64,000 bases of DNA from Candidatus Saccharimonadota bacterium (GTDB lineage Bacteria; Patescibacteriota; Saccharimonadia; Saccharimonadales; Saccharimonadaceae): contig JAFUCJ010000008.1 of NCBI GenBank assembly GCA_017459705.1, positions 1-64,000 on the forward strand. Direction: 5' to 3'. Under the pieces are notes generated by a model. That model had not been told where the DNA came from and ran no database searches. It worked only from the letters and a program-made list of their open reading frames with translations. Shown here piece after piece: positions 23,553 to 32,775 of this stretch (position 1 is the stretch's first letter; every line of letters starts with the position of its first letter). A program made the translations under genes and the position numbers.

Positions 23553-24581
23553 TTATAACACAGTATATAAGTTCTTATCTATCTTCTTGAACATGGACTT
23601 ATTTTGTAGATTCAATAAAATTGTGGTTTCCTTGACCTTGCGCGTCCGAAGTACTTGTTTTACGATTTCTTCGCGCGTTAAAGGCTTGCCGGCCTTTTCG
23701 AGGATGCCAGTGATAATCTCTGAGATAGTTCCCTTCTTGTAGCCCCAACTAGACAAGGCGTAAATCCCCCGCCCAATCAACACGAAACGCGGGTCCTTGA
23801 TCAGCTCATTATGAATTGCCTGCACGGTGACGTTCTTGCGCTTAAAATTAGACTCCTTAATCTCATTTGCGATATCCGAGAAATGCATCGGCTCCTTGTG
23901 GGTTTCGAGAATTACAAAAATCTTGTCGCGAATGTTGCGTGGGTTGACTGACGGCCACTTGGCTAGCCCCCAGACACCGTTCAGGGTGGCGAGTAGTTTT
24001 GAGATTGACGCTACGGCCTTAATATGGTCAGGATGCTCATAATCTAGCACTTCGTCAAGTTGCTCCAGAGTCATCGGCTCCTTGTTCTTGCGGATCACTT
24101 CTACGATTGTGTCAACGCGCTCGCGGATTTCGAGTGAGCTGCCATATTCGGCAATGCCTACCGCCGCATTGTAGCGGTCGTTTTCTTCTACTACGGTCAG
24201 ATTTTTGGCAAACGTTGCAATAAAACAAATACCGGCTCTTTCGTGTGCCGTGGCGTCTTTGCCATAGACCTTATTTGCAAGGTCAGAAAGTTTTGCGACG
24301 CGCCCCATTTCCGTGAGATTCCGGACCAATAGTTTCTCAGCGGCGGCGAGTTCTGGGATGTGGTTTTCTTCGGCGGAAACCCGCAAGTGGATCAAAATCG
24401 CCTTTTCGAGTTGTCGCACGCGTTCGCGCGTAATCGACAACATTTCACCAATTTCTTCAAGTGTCTGCTTGTTAGTTTTGAGGCCAAATCGGCGTGATAT
24501 GATTTCTCTTTCGCGGTCTTGTTCGATGATTTTGAGGCTTCCTGATATTGCTTTTTTCAGGATTTCCGCATTTTGGTCCAT
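23553..24581 (-). CDS. Sigma-region-4 / HARE-HTH transcription protein
   Basis: 342 aa. Residues about 20-65 (EREIISRRFGLKTNKQTLEEIGEMLSITRERVRQLEKAIL) are a sigma70 region 4 helix-turn-helix, the -35-binding element. Two or three further winged-helix segments follow (EPMTLEQLDEVLDYEHPDHI, EPMHFSDIANEIKESNF, KPLTREEIVKQVLRTRKVKE), like the HARE-HTH domain of RNA polymerase delta. There is no region 2, so it is not a full sigma factor. It is probably an RNA polymerase-associated regulator. Confidence 0.75.
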   Translation of the reverse strand: MDQNAEILKKAISGSLKIIEQDREREIISRRFGLKTNKQTLEEIGEMLSITRERVRQLEKAILIHLRVSAEENHIPELAAAEKLLVRNLTEMGRVAKLSDLANKVYGKDATAHERAGICFIATFAKNLTVVEENDRYNAAVGIAEYGSSLEIRERVDTIVEVIRKNKEPMTLEQLDEVLDYEHPDHIKAVASISKLLATLNGVWGLAKWPSVNPRNIRDKIFVILETHKEPMHFSDIANEIKESNFKRKNVTVQAIHNELIKDPRFVLIGRGIYALSSWGYKKGTISEIITGILEKAGKPLTREEIVKQVLRTRKVKETTILLNLQNKSMFKKIDKNLYTVL

Positions 24582-24752
24582 TCTGATCTTCCTTGTTTCA
24601 TCCCTGTTAATATTGATACTTATTGTTATTATATCATAGTTTACGTATTATGTCAATCACGAAACATAATGAATTCTAATACTATTGTAGCACAATTTTT
24701 ACATTTGTGGAAAAAAATTGTAAAAACATAAACAGAATCGCAAAACTGTCTC

Positions 24753-25277
24753 CTATTGACCGACGAAAGCATCAATTTTATCGCAGACTTCGTTCAGAAT
24801 CTCCGGCAAAAGCACCTTTTCTTCTGGGGTGAAACGAGAGAGTACGAAATCCACATCGCCCATCCGGCATCGAAGCTCGTCGTTCCCCGTCCCGAGACGG
24901 ATTCGCGCGTAGTCTGACGTTCCGAGCGCCTTGTCGATAGATTTGAGTCCATTATTACCCCCGGCCGACCCACTCGCGCGGTATCGCACCTTGCCGAAAT
25001 CAAGGTCGAAATTATCGCAAATCACCAAAATATCGTGATTTGCTATCTTGTAATATCGCGCATACTCGGCTACCACCCGCCCGCTTTCGTTGTAAAAATC
25101 CTGTGGTTTGATAAACAAAACATCGCCGGACTGCCCCCTAGCAGCCCCTAGGAAGGGCTTGCCCTCAAAAGAGCCACCTACCCGCTTAAAATAAAAATCC
25201 AGCGCCAGAAAGCCGAAGTTATGCCTCGTAAAGTTATACCGCGCGCCCGGGTTACCAAGTCCAACTACTAATTTCAT
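24753..25277 (-). CDS. pth: Peptidyl-tRNA hydrolase
   Basis: 174 aa from the ATG at 25277 (MKLVVGLGNPGARYNFTRHNFGF). It frees tRNA from dropped-off peptidyl-tRNA. The catalytic His lies in TRHNFGF, substrate-binding Asn in FYNESG and GNNGLKS, and Asp in CDNFDLDFG. The start is fixed by the family N-terminus and by TATAAT 6 bases upstream, so the mRNA is leaderless; a longer in-frame extension would include the upstream terminator. Bases 24582-24752 hold only the preceding gene's promoter region. Confidence 0.96.
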   Translation of the reverse strand: MKLVVGLGNPGARYNFTRHNFGFLALDFYFKRVGGSFEGKPFLGAARGQSGDVLFIKPQDFYNESGRVVAEYARYYKIANHDILVICDNFDLDFGKVRYRASGSAGGNNGLKSIDKALGTSDYARIRLGTGNDELRCRMGDVDFVLSRFTPEEKVLLPEILNEVCDKIDAFVGQ

Positions 25278-25293
25278 ACCATTATTATACCAT

Positions 25294-25320
25294 AAAAACC
25301 CCGCTAGGAACCTAGCGGGG
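25294..25320 (-). terminator. Intrinsic terminator of the PIN-PhoH gene
   Basis: CCCCGCTAGG (25299-25308) pairs exactly with CCTAGCGGGG (25311-25320), followed on the minus strand by TTTTT. It separates the PIN-PhoH gene from pth. Confidence 0.85.
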
Positions 25321-25344
25321 GTACAGGAGTGATGATGACAAGAC

Positions 25345-27006
25345 TCAATCGTCGCATGACAGAACGCCAATGGGGCATCCTTGCATATCGTGCGGCTTGC
25401 TCTGTCGTTCTGCTATCAGGCGCACCAACTCGTGACGCTCTACCTCGTTTTTCAAAAGCGACACACGCGCCACTGTCGGCGTATCGTACAATAGGTACGT
25501 GGCATAGACGATGCCGTTATTATGCTCGTCCCGATACGGTGCGTGGATTTGCCTGATGTCGCCGGTGATAATGATTTTGCCGCCTTTACCGATACGCTTA
25601 ATCAGCATGTCAGCATCCGACGGACTCTGATCCTGAAACTCATCATACAGCACCAGCTCATAGGAGAAATCCAGCCCCTTCGCCTTCTCCACCGGGATAT
25701 TGCGGAAATACATTTGCCAGAGCAAGGAAATCCGCATCTGGATTCGGTCGCCGAATGAAAGATTCTCCGCATCCAACGAGAGGGCGTCTTCCCTCAGCGG
25801 CGCACCGCTGGCCCTGAACTTCAAGAACTCACGCTTGAAATACGAGTCGTCGTTTAGCAGGTAATTGCGAATGGCATTCCGGACCGGTCCCACATCCAGA
25901 ACCATCTTCTCGTTCAGGCCGCCGGGCAATGCCCCGAGTGTACCATGGTCGGCGCAAGGCACGATTACCATATTGATAAACTTTCCTGCCTCGCACGCCT
26001 TAATGCCATATACCGTCGGCAGATAAGTTTTGCCGGACCCGGCCGGCCCCGTACAGATTACCGCGGCGATTTTCGGGTTCAGCAACGACTCCATATACAT
26101 CGCCTGGCCGTCGCTCATGATTCTGCACGGCGCCTCGGAGATGTGCTTCAACTCGACAATCGCGTCCTCGTCACGATCGTACCGCCCGATATGGCGGAAA
26201 AACCTGTCCTCATGAGAGAGGTACTCTTGCGGTGCGCCGTCGTTAGTATCTGGCGCGAACACGATAAACTCGTTGGCCACAAGTGGCTTTTCGTCCGGCA
26301 AGTACAGTTCCCAAATTTCACGGTCCAACTTGTGTTCGTTCCAGAACTCGCGGAACACCTCTGCCGGTACAATGATTTTGCGGCGCCCTGTGTAGGGTTC
26401 GGGCAAATCATAGCTGTATCTGCTGGTCAGGATGCCACGCTCTCTCGCACGGATAGCCAGACCATTGTCGTTGGTGAGCAGTGTGACGTTGTCAGAGGTA
26501 TAATCGAGGCGAGTCGAGCTGTCTTTCCAGTCGATTCCACGTTCCATGCCGCCGAATGGACTGTGCTCACGTTCCCGGTGCATTTCCAGATGTGCTGCCG
26601 CCAGTGCCGTCAGGATAATCTGCCCATCATTGTCATCCTCGGCGGGCCGAAAGGGCAGCCCACCCTTGAAATCCGCATGCACCGGCAGAAACGACAACAG
26701 GCGTCCGTCGGGTAGTGCAATTGCCGCGTCCAGACTGTAAACATTGCGCAGGCAGGTCAGTTGTTTCTCGGCATACATCCGTGCATATTTCAGTACGGTG
26801 CGCGCCGCCCGCCCGCGATCGGTGTGCTCCTTCTTGAACCCAGAAAGCTCCCTTATGGCCGTCGACGGTAGTACCATGTGCGCATTGGCGAGGTCCACCG
26901 TCGGGTTCTTGAAGACGCGCGCCTCCCCTGCCTCGTCCGGTATGATTTCCGGATAGTCGACCAGTACATTGGTATCGATGACAAAAACCTTTCTTCGTTC
27001 TGACAT
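25345..27006 (-). CDS. PIN-PhoH fusion (RNase and ATPase)
   Basis: 553 aa from the ATG at 27006, preceded by AAGGAG. An N-terminal PIN domain (VFVIDTNVLVDYP; later Asp residues in DGQIILTAL and LLTNDNGLAIRA) supplies a ribonuclease fold. The C-terminal PhoH ATPase has Walker A GPAGSGKT (about residue 322) and Walker B LVLYDEFQDQ (about 455) and ends with GDIRQIHAPYRDE. PhoH2-type proteins unwind and cleave RNA. It is a single gene with its own terminator (25294-25320). Bases 27007-27176 show no gene. Confidence 0.92.
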   Translation of the reverse strand: MSERRKVFVIDTNVLVDYPEIIPDEAGEARVFKNPTVDLANAHMVLPSTAIRELSGFKKEHTDRGRAARTVLKYARMYAEKQLTCLRNVYSLDAAIALPDGRLLSFLPVHADFKGGLPFRPAEDDNDGQIILTALAAAHLEMHREREHSPFGGMERGIDWKDSSTRLDYTSDNVTLLTNDNGLAIRARERGILTSRYSYDLPEPYTGRRKIIVPAEVFREFWNEHKLDREIWELYLPDEKPLVANEFIVFAPDTNDGAPQEYLSHEDRFFRHIGRYDRDEDAIVELKHISEAPCRIMSDGQAMYMESLLNPKIAAVICTGPAGSGKTYLPTVYGIKACEAGKFINMVIVPCADHGTLGALPGGLNEKMVLDVGPVRNAIRNYLLNDDSYFKREFLKFRASGAPLREDALSLDAENLSFGDRIQMRISLLWQMYFRNIPVEKAKGLDFSYELVLYDEFQDQSPSDADMLIKRIGKGGKIIITGDIRQIHAPYRDEHNNGIVYATYLLYDTPTVARVSLLKNEVERHELVRLIAERQSKPHDMQGCPIGVLSCDD

Positions 27007-27176
27007 TTTTATCAACTCCTTTTAAGGTACTAAGTTTGAACTTACAAAAATGAGAGCCTTTTTCCGTCCCCCTTCCAGTAATTGCTCCCACTTACCCTTA
27101 TTATATTACATTATGCTACTTTTGGCGATAGAATCTCACCGCGATTCCAGTTCCGCGTGATTTCCGTTCGGTGACG

Positions 27177-28568
27177 TTAATCTTCATCTGGCTTCCCTTT
27201 CTGCCCATCACTCCGATACGAGAACATAATTGGCGTCCCCATAAACGGATACTTCTCTCGAATCTTGCGCTCCAAATATCGCTTCCACGACCAGTGAAGC
27301 AACGACAAATCATGGCCATGCACCACGAACCATGGTGGGCAAGTGTCGGTTTGTACGATGTACTTTGGCTTTGGATGGGTGTTTTTGAGCCCGGCTGGTG
27401 CATGCTCGACGACGGCCGCGGCGAGGATTTTGTTGAGTTCGGAAGTCTTGACCTCGGTATGTCTAGCAGCGTCAATCTCGGAAGCCAACTCGAAAATCTG
27501 AGTCACATTAGTCCCAGTTTCGGAACTGGTAATTACTACTGGTGCATAAGGGAGAAAATCGTAATCCTTTTCGAGGGCGTCAAGCAAGAAATCTGCCGCC
27601 GTGCGGTTTCCTACGTTCTCCTCACCGAAATAATTCGTCGGTTCAGCGCCGTCCAGCAAATCGCCTTTTGTCACGACCATGATGATACCTTTGCCCGCCT
27701 CGACAATCTGCCCTGCGAGCGATTGGTCGAGTTTGCTGTGCGGCTCAGTCGAATCGATAAGCAGGCAGCAAACGTCCGCCTCCTCGATTGCCGCGAGCGT
27801 CCGGACAGCCGAAAACTTCTCGATTCCCACTTCGCGCTTGCCTGGCTTCCGAAGCCCCGCCGTATCCAGAATCTCTATCTCGCGCCCCTTGTACTTGATG
27901 CGTACGCGATTAACGTCGCGCGTCGTACCCTGCCTAGAACTGACTACGGCCTGTTGTTTCTTGCCTAGGGTGTTAAAAAGTGACGATTTTCCCACATTTG
28001 GCCGTCCAATGAGGGCAATTTTAAGTGGACTAGCGGCGTCCGTTCGTGGCGACGAACCGGATGAACGCAGCCCGAGCAAAAGACATTCGGCCAAAATCTT
28101 CTCTTTCACCTCACGAATTCCCTGCCCAGTCGTCGCCGACACATACAACGTCCGCTCCGGTGCAACTCCTAGCGCTCGAAACTCCGTTATCGGCAACGAT
28201 TCACCAAGATCACACTTGTTTAGCACTAGATATACCGGCTTTTTCGAGCGCAGGGCGTCTTTGGCGATTTTTGCGTCGCGATGGTCGAAGTATTTACTGG
28301 AATCTAGCGTTACCAGTATCACATCTGCCGACTCGATGGCGTCGGCGATTTGGTCCTGGATGGACGCCTCGAAATCATCTGTCGGGTCTTTCAGCCCCGC
28401 CGTGTCTATCAGGATAAAAGAATCGTCAATCGTCGCCACTACGTTGTCGCGCGTCGTCCCCTCCTCGCGCGCTACGATGGCGATATTCTTATGCGCCATC
28501 CGATTCAAGATGCTCGATTTTCCGGCATTCGTCTGACCTATCAACGCTACAATCGGCATCCTACTCAT
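27177..28568 (-). CDS. der: Ribosome assembly GTPase Der (EngA)
   Basis: 463 aa with two tandem GTPase domains (G1 motifs GQTNAGKSS and GRPNVGKSS; G3 DTAGL twice; G4 NKCD and TKGD) and a C-terminal KH-like domain. It acts in 50S subunit maturation. The ATG at 28568 follows TATAAT by 6 bases (leaderless); MPIVAL three codons later is an alternative. The KH end is complete (GTPIMFSYRSDGQKGKPDED). Confidence 0.96.
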   Translation of the reverse strand: MSRMPIVALIGQTNAGKSSILNRMAHKNIAIVAREEGTTRDNVVATIDDSFILIDTAGLKDPTDDFEASIQDQIADAIESADVILVTLDSSKYFDHRDAKIAKDALRSKKPVYLVLNKCDLGESLPITEFRALGVAPERTLYVSATTGQGIREVKEKILAECLLLGLRSSGSSPRTDAASPLKIALIGRPNVGKSSLFNTLGKKQQAVVSSRQGTTRDVNRVRIKYKGREIEILDTAGLRKPGKREVGIEKFSAVRTLAAIEEADVCCLLIDSTEPHSKLDQSLAGQIVEAGKGIIMVVTKGDLLDGAEPTNYFGEENVGNRTAADFLLDALEKDYDFLPYAPVVITSSETGTNVTQIFELASEIDAARHTEVKTSELNKILAAAVVEHAPAGLKNTHPKPKYIVQTDTCPPWFVVHGHDLSLLHWSWKRYLERKIREKYPFMGTPIMFSYRSDGQKGKPDED

Positions 28569-28614
28569 ACTCCCATTATACCACAAAATACACAAAAAAT
28601 CAAGATGATGCGAA

Positions 28615-28643
28615 TCAAAAAATCTTCTCAATATCTAACTGAG
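28615..28643 (-). terminator. Terminator after tRNA-Glu
   Basis: On the minus strand CTTCTCA pairs with TGAGAAG, followed by ATTTTTTG. It ends the tRNA-Glu transcript. Confidence 0.75.
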
Positions 28644-28703
28644 AAGAATAATACATGGTAGATTCTATTATCCACGAGGCAAAGCTGTCAGGGCTCTCTC
28701 GAA

Positions 28704-28780
28704 TGGTGATTCCGGCGGGAGTCGAACCCGCGATTTTCTGGATGAGAACCAGACGTCCTAGACCACTAGACGACGGAACC
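28704..28780 (-). tRNA. tRNA-Glu (CTC)
   Basis: 77 bases on the minus strand with encoded CCA. The acceptor GGTTCCG pairs with CGGAATC with one wobble pair, the anticodon stem TCTGG/CCAGA encloses loop TTCTCAT (anticodon CTC), and the T arm contains GGTTCGACTCC. Expressed from a consensus promoter at 28790-28818. Confidence 0.95.
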
Positions 28781-28789
28781 AATACGCTA

Positions 28790-28818
28790 ATTATAGCAAG
28801 TTGGCGGCATGTTGTCAA
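28790..28818 (-). promoter_or_regulatory. Perfect consensus promoter of tRNA-Glu
   Basis: On the minus strand TTGACA, 17-base spacer, TATAAT; the -10 ends 9 bases before the tRNA. Confidence 0.85.
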
Positions 28819-28892
28819 CCTAGTTCCTAATTTTGCACCCCAAGTGCGCTAAATTATGATATAATCAGTGCATAAGGGGTGCACATCTTTTG

Positions 28893-30146
28893 TCAATATC
28901 TCACCGCTCCGTAGGTCGGCACCGCCTCGACGAATGTCTGTCCTGGCGCCAGAGCGATTTCGGCACCGCTCTCGTCATAGAAACGAATTTGCGCCTCTAC
29001 GGACGGCTTCTCCCAACGCCCATGGATGGCTATACCATTCTGAAAGACGTATGCTTCCCCACTCCCGACAGCCTTGATGTCCTCGTGGTAGTGGTCGTAT
29101 TCTGCGAGATGCTCTTCGACCATCATCACCGCCACCACAGACGGGGCCAGCTGCCTGAGCGTGCATCTGTCCTCCGGGTTCACCTCGCCCAGATTCTCAC
29201 CCGGACAATCATAGACTTCGTGTGCCGCTCCGGTCGCGTAACTACGCAGGTATGTGTTGCTAGAACTATCATAATTATATCGCACGTTAAATGTTGCCCA
29301 CCCACCAAAATCCATCGCCATCTCCGTTACTCGCGGCGACATATCTGAGGTGTTTTTACTGGTCGCTTCGGTAATCACAAGCTTCTCGGCCACGGTCGCG
29401 TCGATTCTTGCTCGCTCCGATTCCGCCGGCGTCATCCGTGTAAAGCCCTTAACATCCGACGAAGTATATCCCATATCCGAACTAAATTGTGCTAAATACG
29501 CCCCAGTCGTGAATAGGTTATTCCAGAGGCGAGACCCGTACGACCCGCGGTACATGTAGACATAATTTTCTGATAAATCTTTGTAGCCACCGGCTCTTAC
29601 GGCCTGAATCGCGTCATACGCCCCGCCAGCATGGACGATCGTACAATCAAATGGTGTATCCCATTGCAAATAATATATACGCAAGCTCCGGATTGGCCCA
29701 ATTACCGCAGAGGACGGCTGTTGATAAATTGCCGCAAAACGCGTAATCCCTGCTTCAGCAATTGCTTCGAATACTACACCCGCCTGGGTGAGTCCAGCTT
29801 GCGGTCGTGCGCCATCAGTTCCATTTGGCGTCTGGATGCAATAAGTCGGAGCAGTCTTGTCGGCCTCGCTCGCCACCGGTAGACCGGTCAAGTTGCTGTA
29901 TACTCCCTCTGCTGGCCTTGTCGACGGAATGATTGGGAAACTCAAATCCGGCAGAGTTTCCTCCGGCAACACGAATGGTACGATAAACATCGCGATACCA
30001 GCCAGTAGCGCCACCCCACCCATGATTGATAGAATAAGCCAAGACTTACTTGATTTTTTCGTTGCGTTCTTGCTCGTGTCGTGCTGTGGCTCGGCTTTCA
30101 CTTCCGATACCGTGTCGACTGAGTCAGTTTTTGTTGCGTTTTCCAT
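28893..30146 (-). CDS. Membrane-anchored DUF3048 protein (YerB-like)
   Basis: 417 aa. About 35 hydrophilic residues, one membrane helix (LILSIMGGVALLAGIAMFIV), then an extracytoplasmic DUF3048 domain: LTGLPV, RPQAGLTQAGVVFEAIAEAGITRFAAIYQ, IGPIRSLRIYYLQWD, and a C-terminal domain with FQNGIAIHGRWEKP and APGQTFVEAVP. The family is secreted or membrane-bound, of unknown activity. A TAGAAT -10-like box lies 7 bases before the ATG. Confidence 0.85.
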   Translation of the reverse strand: MENATKTDSVDTVSEVKAEPQHDTSKNATKKSSKSWLILSIMGGVALLAGIAMFIVPFVLPEETLPDLSFPIIPSTRPAEGVYSNLTGLPVASEADKTAPTYCIQTPNGTDGARPQAGLTQAGVVFEAIAEAGITRFAAIYQQPSSAVIGPIRSLRIYYLQWDTPFDCTIVHAGGAYDAIQAVRAGGYKDLSENYVYMYRGSYGSRLWNNLFTTGAYLAQFSSDMGYTSSDVKGFTRMTPAESERARIDATVAEKLVITEATSKNTSDMSPRVTEMAMDFGGWATFNVRYNYDSSSNTYLRSYATGAAHEVYDCPGENLGEVNPEDRCTLRQLAPSVVAVMMVEEHLAEYDHYHEDIKAVGSGEAYVFQNGIAIHGRWEKPSVEAQIRFYDESGAEIALAPGQTFVEAVPTYGAVRY

Positions 30147-30217
30147 TAATTATATTCTATCACAAAAAATAACATAAAAACATACACAAAATAAAAAGGT
30201 TGTGTTATAATGGGGCT

Positions 30218-31285
30218 ATGGTCAGGAATACATTCAACATAACAAGAATTGGCGGTCTCGCAGTCGCGGCTATGTCGCTCCTTGCGCCCGCGTTTATTAA
30301 TCATAATACTTTCGCTACGACGATTTGTACTACCGATCCAGATACCGGTGTCAAGACTTGCACCTGCGACGGTACAGGCTCATGTGCCAATAATGGCACC
30401 TTTCAGGTCTCGGTCGACGAGATTTTGACTGTAAATGTCGCTCGCCCGACCACTTGGGCCGAAGGTGAGGTTGACACTTTGCTTACCAACCTCGTGCCTC
30501 TGACCGTCTCTACGAATAACGTCGCCGGTTTTCAGGCTACCATGACCACCAATACAGATTATGTTGAAAATTCCGCTACTGGTACTGATCTTGTCAATAC
30601 CGACTCTCGTTTTAGCTCCGCGAAAATCGCCACTTTGTCCGCCGCTACCGCAAAAAGCGCTTTTCCTACCGATCGTTGGGGCTTCGCCGTCCTATCATCC
30701 GGTAGCAGTTTAGCTGATAGCACTACATTCTCCCCACTCGTAGCTAAGAATGCATCCGCCCCAGCCCTCGTTTCTCACGCTGAGGAGGCCGGTACAGTTA
30801 CGAACGACATTTATTTTGGCGCGAAGTCAAGCTCATCGATGCCATCCGGTACATACGCCGAGACGGTCCTGATTAGCGTTGTTTCCGGCGTACATGATAG
30901 TACCGAGCCGACCACACCAGATAATCCATCTACTCCTACCCCATCCGACCCAGCTGAGCCTGACGAACCCCAAGTCGCCTACAATAATAACGGTACCGCC
31001 GGTACTGCGACTGGGCGCACCGTCTACACCAACAATTACAATTCTGGCACTGGTTCTACCGCAACGGAAAACACCTATTCCGAAGTCACTCGTGGCAACA
31101 ATACCAGCAATTACAGCGGTTATGCTTACCCACAAGGTGAGACCAATACCGTCGCTACCATCAACGAGGGTACTCCTCTCGCAACTGGACTAGCAGTTAC
31201 GGCCGCTGTCGCCGCTACCGCCGGAGTCGTGTTCTTCATCCTGGCCAAACGCAAGAAGGATGACGACGACGAAGAGGAATGTTAA
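30218..31285 (+). CDS. Secreted surface protein with C-terminal anchor
   Basis: 355 aa from the ATG at 30218; TATAAT precedes it by 6 bases (leaderless). Signal peptide (about residues 1-34), a CTCDGTGSC cysteine segment, a Thr/Ser/Ala-rich domain, a Pro/Thr/Asp-rich spacer, then an Asn/Tyr/Gly-rich stretch. The end is TPLATG, a membrane helix (LAVTAAVAATAGVVFFIL), AKRKK and an acidic tail. This resembles a sortase sorting signal, but the motif is P-L-A-T-G rather than LPXTG. A sortase is encoded at 35320-36525. It may be an adhesin or surface-layer component. Confidence 0.75.
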   Translation: MVRNTFNITRIGGLAVAAMSLLAPAFINHNTFATTICTTDPDTGVKTCTCDGTGSCANNGTFQVSVDEILTVNVARPTTWAEGEVDTLLTNLVPLTVSTNNVAGFQATMTTNTDYVENSATGTDLVNTDSRFSSAKIATLSAATAKSAFPTDRWGFAVLSSGSSLADSTTFSPLVAKNASAPALVSHAEEAGTVTNDIYFGAKSSSSMPSGTYAETVLISVVSGVHDSTEPTTPDNPSTPTPSDPAEPDEPQVAYNNNGTAGTATGRTVYTNNYNSGTGSTATENTYSEVTRGNNTSNYSGYAYPQGETNTVATINEGTPLATGLAVTAAVAATAGVVFFILAKRKKDDDDEEEC

Positions 31286-31286
31286 C

Positions 31287-31320
31287 AAAATAACCCCGCT
31301 TAGGCGGGGGTTATTTTTAT
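31287..31320. terminator. Bidirectional terminator
   Basis: AACCCCGC-TTAG-GCGGGGGTT with ATTTTTAT on one side and TTATTTTG on the other strand. It serves both the surface protein gene (+) and gltX (-), whose ends face each other here. Confidence 0.8.
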
Positions 31321-32756
31321 ATACTTCGCGCGACTTTATTTAGTCGGGCGAGAGTCGTCTCTCGACCTAGCACTTCTAGCGTCAGGTTCAGTGCGGGCGA
31401 GAAAGCCGCGAACGATACCGCGATGCGAATAAGCGAAAATAGCTCTGCCGGCTTTTTCTCCGTCTCGACGAGCAATTCATTGAGCGCATTTTGCAGGTTA
31501 TCTGCCGTCCATTCCTTTACGTCAGACAGTTTAGCGATACATTTTTTCATTAAATCTTCCAGCTCCGCTTCGGAGAGTTTTTTGAGGAACTTGTTGGCTT
31601 TTAGCATCTCCATATCCACTTCTGGATCGGAAAAGAAATAGGCGCTTATTTCGCGAATATCAGAGAGGGTCTTCAAACGATCATAGATAATCGAGAGGAC
31701 TTTCACGCGATAATCTTCCGACCAGGAAGCGGCATCTTCTGGCCAGAAGTTTGCCGTGCGGTCATAGAGCGCCCTGGCACCCTGTTCGTCAAAAATACGG
31801 CGGATCCACTGACCATTCATCCAGAGTAGCTTTGTCTCGTCGTAGCGTGCGCCGGAGTTTTGAATCCGGTCGAGCGAGAATCTTTCAATTAACTCGTCTT
31901 TCGTGTAGATTTCCTGCTCGGTGCCATCATTCCATCCGAGGCACGCGAGATAATTCAACATCGCCTCTGGTAATACTCCGTCGTCACGATACTCAGTCAC
32001 CGACTTCGCGCCGTCGCGCTTGCCGAGCTTTTTGTTGCCCTGTGGTGCGAGGATGTGAGGTAAAGACACGAAGACCGGGCGTTCTAATCCGAGCGCTTCG
32101 TAGAGCGCCAGATAATTTGGTGTACTGGACAAATATTCCACCCCACGCATGACATGGGTGACGCCCATTTCGGCATCGTCTACGATATGCCCGAAATTAT
32201 AGGTAGGGTAGCCATCTGCCTTGATGAGGATGATATCGTCCAACACTTCTGGTCCAGTATGCATTTCGCCCATCACGACATCAGTCCAGGAGTAATCCTT
32301 GGGTTCAGTCTTGAACCGAATCGGCATCCCCGGTTCCCACTCGGGCGGGTTATCTGGACGGAAATTACGATAAAGAAATGGTATTTTTTCGCGGTTGCAC
32401 TGCTCGCGATACTCGGCGATTTTCTCAGATGGTGTCGGGTCGGCATAGGCACGTCCTGAGGCAAGTAATTTTTTCGCCCAAGCTAGATAGTGATCTTTGC
32501 GCTCACTTTGAAAATACGGTTCGTGCGGACCACCTACGAGCGGGCCCTCATCCCACATTAGCCCGAGCCACTGCAACGTATCCTCGATTAGCTCCGTCGC
32601 ACCCTCGACGTACCGCTCGCGATCGGTATCTTCAATACGTAAGATGATTTTCCCGCCCGTCTGCCGCGCAAATAAATACGGATAAATGGCAGAACGCACG
32701 TTCCCGATATGGATATAGCCGGTCGGGCTCGGCGCAAACCTTGTGACATTTTTCAT
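31317..32756 (-). CDS. gltX: Glutamyl-tRNA synthetase
   Basis: 479 aa from the ATG at 32756 (MKNVTRFAPSPTGYIHIGN), with TATAAT 7 bases upstream (leaderless). Class I signatures are SPTGYIHIGN (HIGH) and GKKLGKRDG (KMSKS). It charges tRNA-Glu, and in organisms without GlnRS also tRNA-Gln; which applies is not visible here. The C-terminal anticodon-binding domain is complete. Confidence 0.96.
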   Translation of the reverse strand: MKNVTRFAPSPTGYIHIGNVRSAIYPYLFARQTGGKIILRIEDTDRERYVEGATELIEDTLQWLGLMWDEGPLVGGPHEPYFQSERKDHYLAWAKKLLASGRAYADPTPSEKIAEYREQCNREKIPFLYRNFRPDNPPEWEPGMPIRFKTEPKDYSWTDVVMGEMHTGPEVLDDIILIKADGYPTYNFGHIVDDAEMGVTHVMRGVEYLSSTPNYLALYEALGLERPVFVSLPHILAPQGNKKLGKRDGAKSVTEYRDDGVLPEAMLNYLACLGWNDGTEQEIYTKDELIERFSLDRIQNSGARYDETKLLWMNGQWIRRIFDEQGARALYDRTANFWPEDAASWSEDYRVKVLSIIYDRLKTLSDIREISAYFFSDPEVDMEMLKANKFLKKLSEAELEDLMKKCIAKLSDVKEWTADNLQNALNELLVETEKKPAELFSLIRIAVSFAAFSPALNLTLEVLGRETTLARLNKVARSI

Positions 32757-32775
32757 GCTACATATTATAGCACTT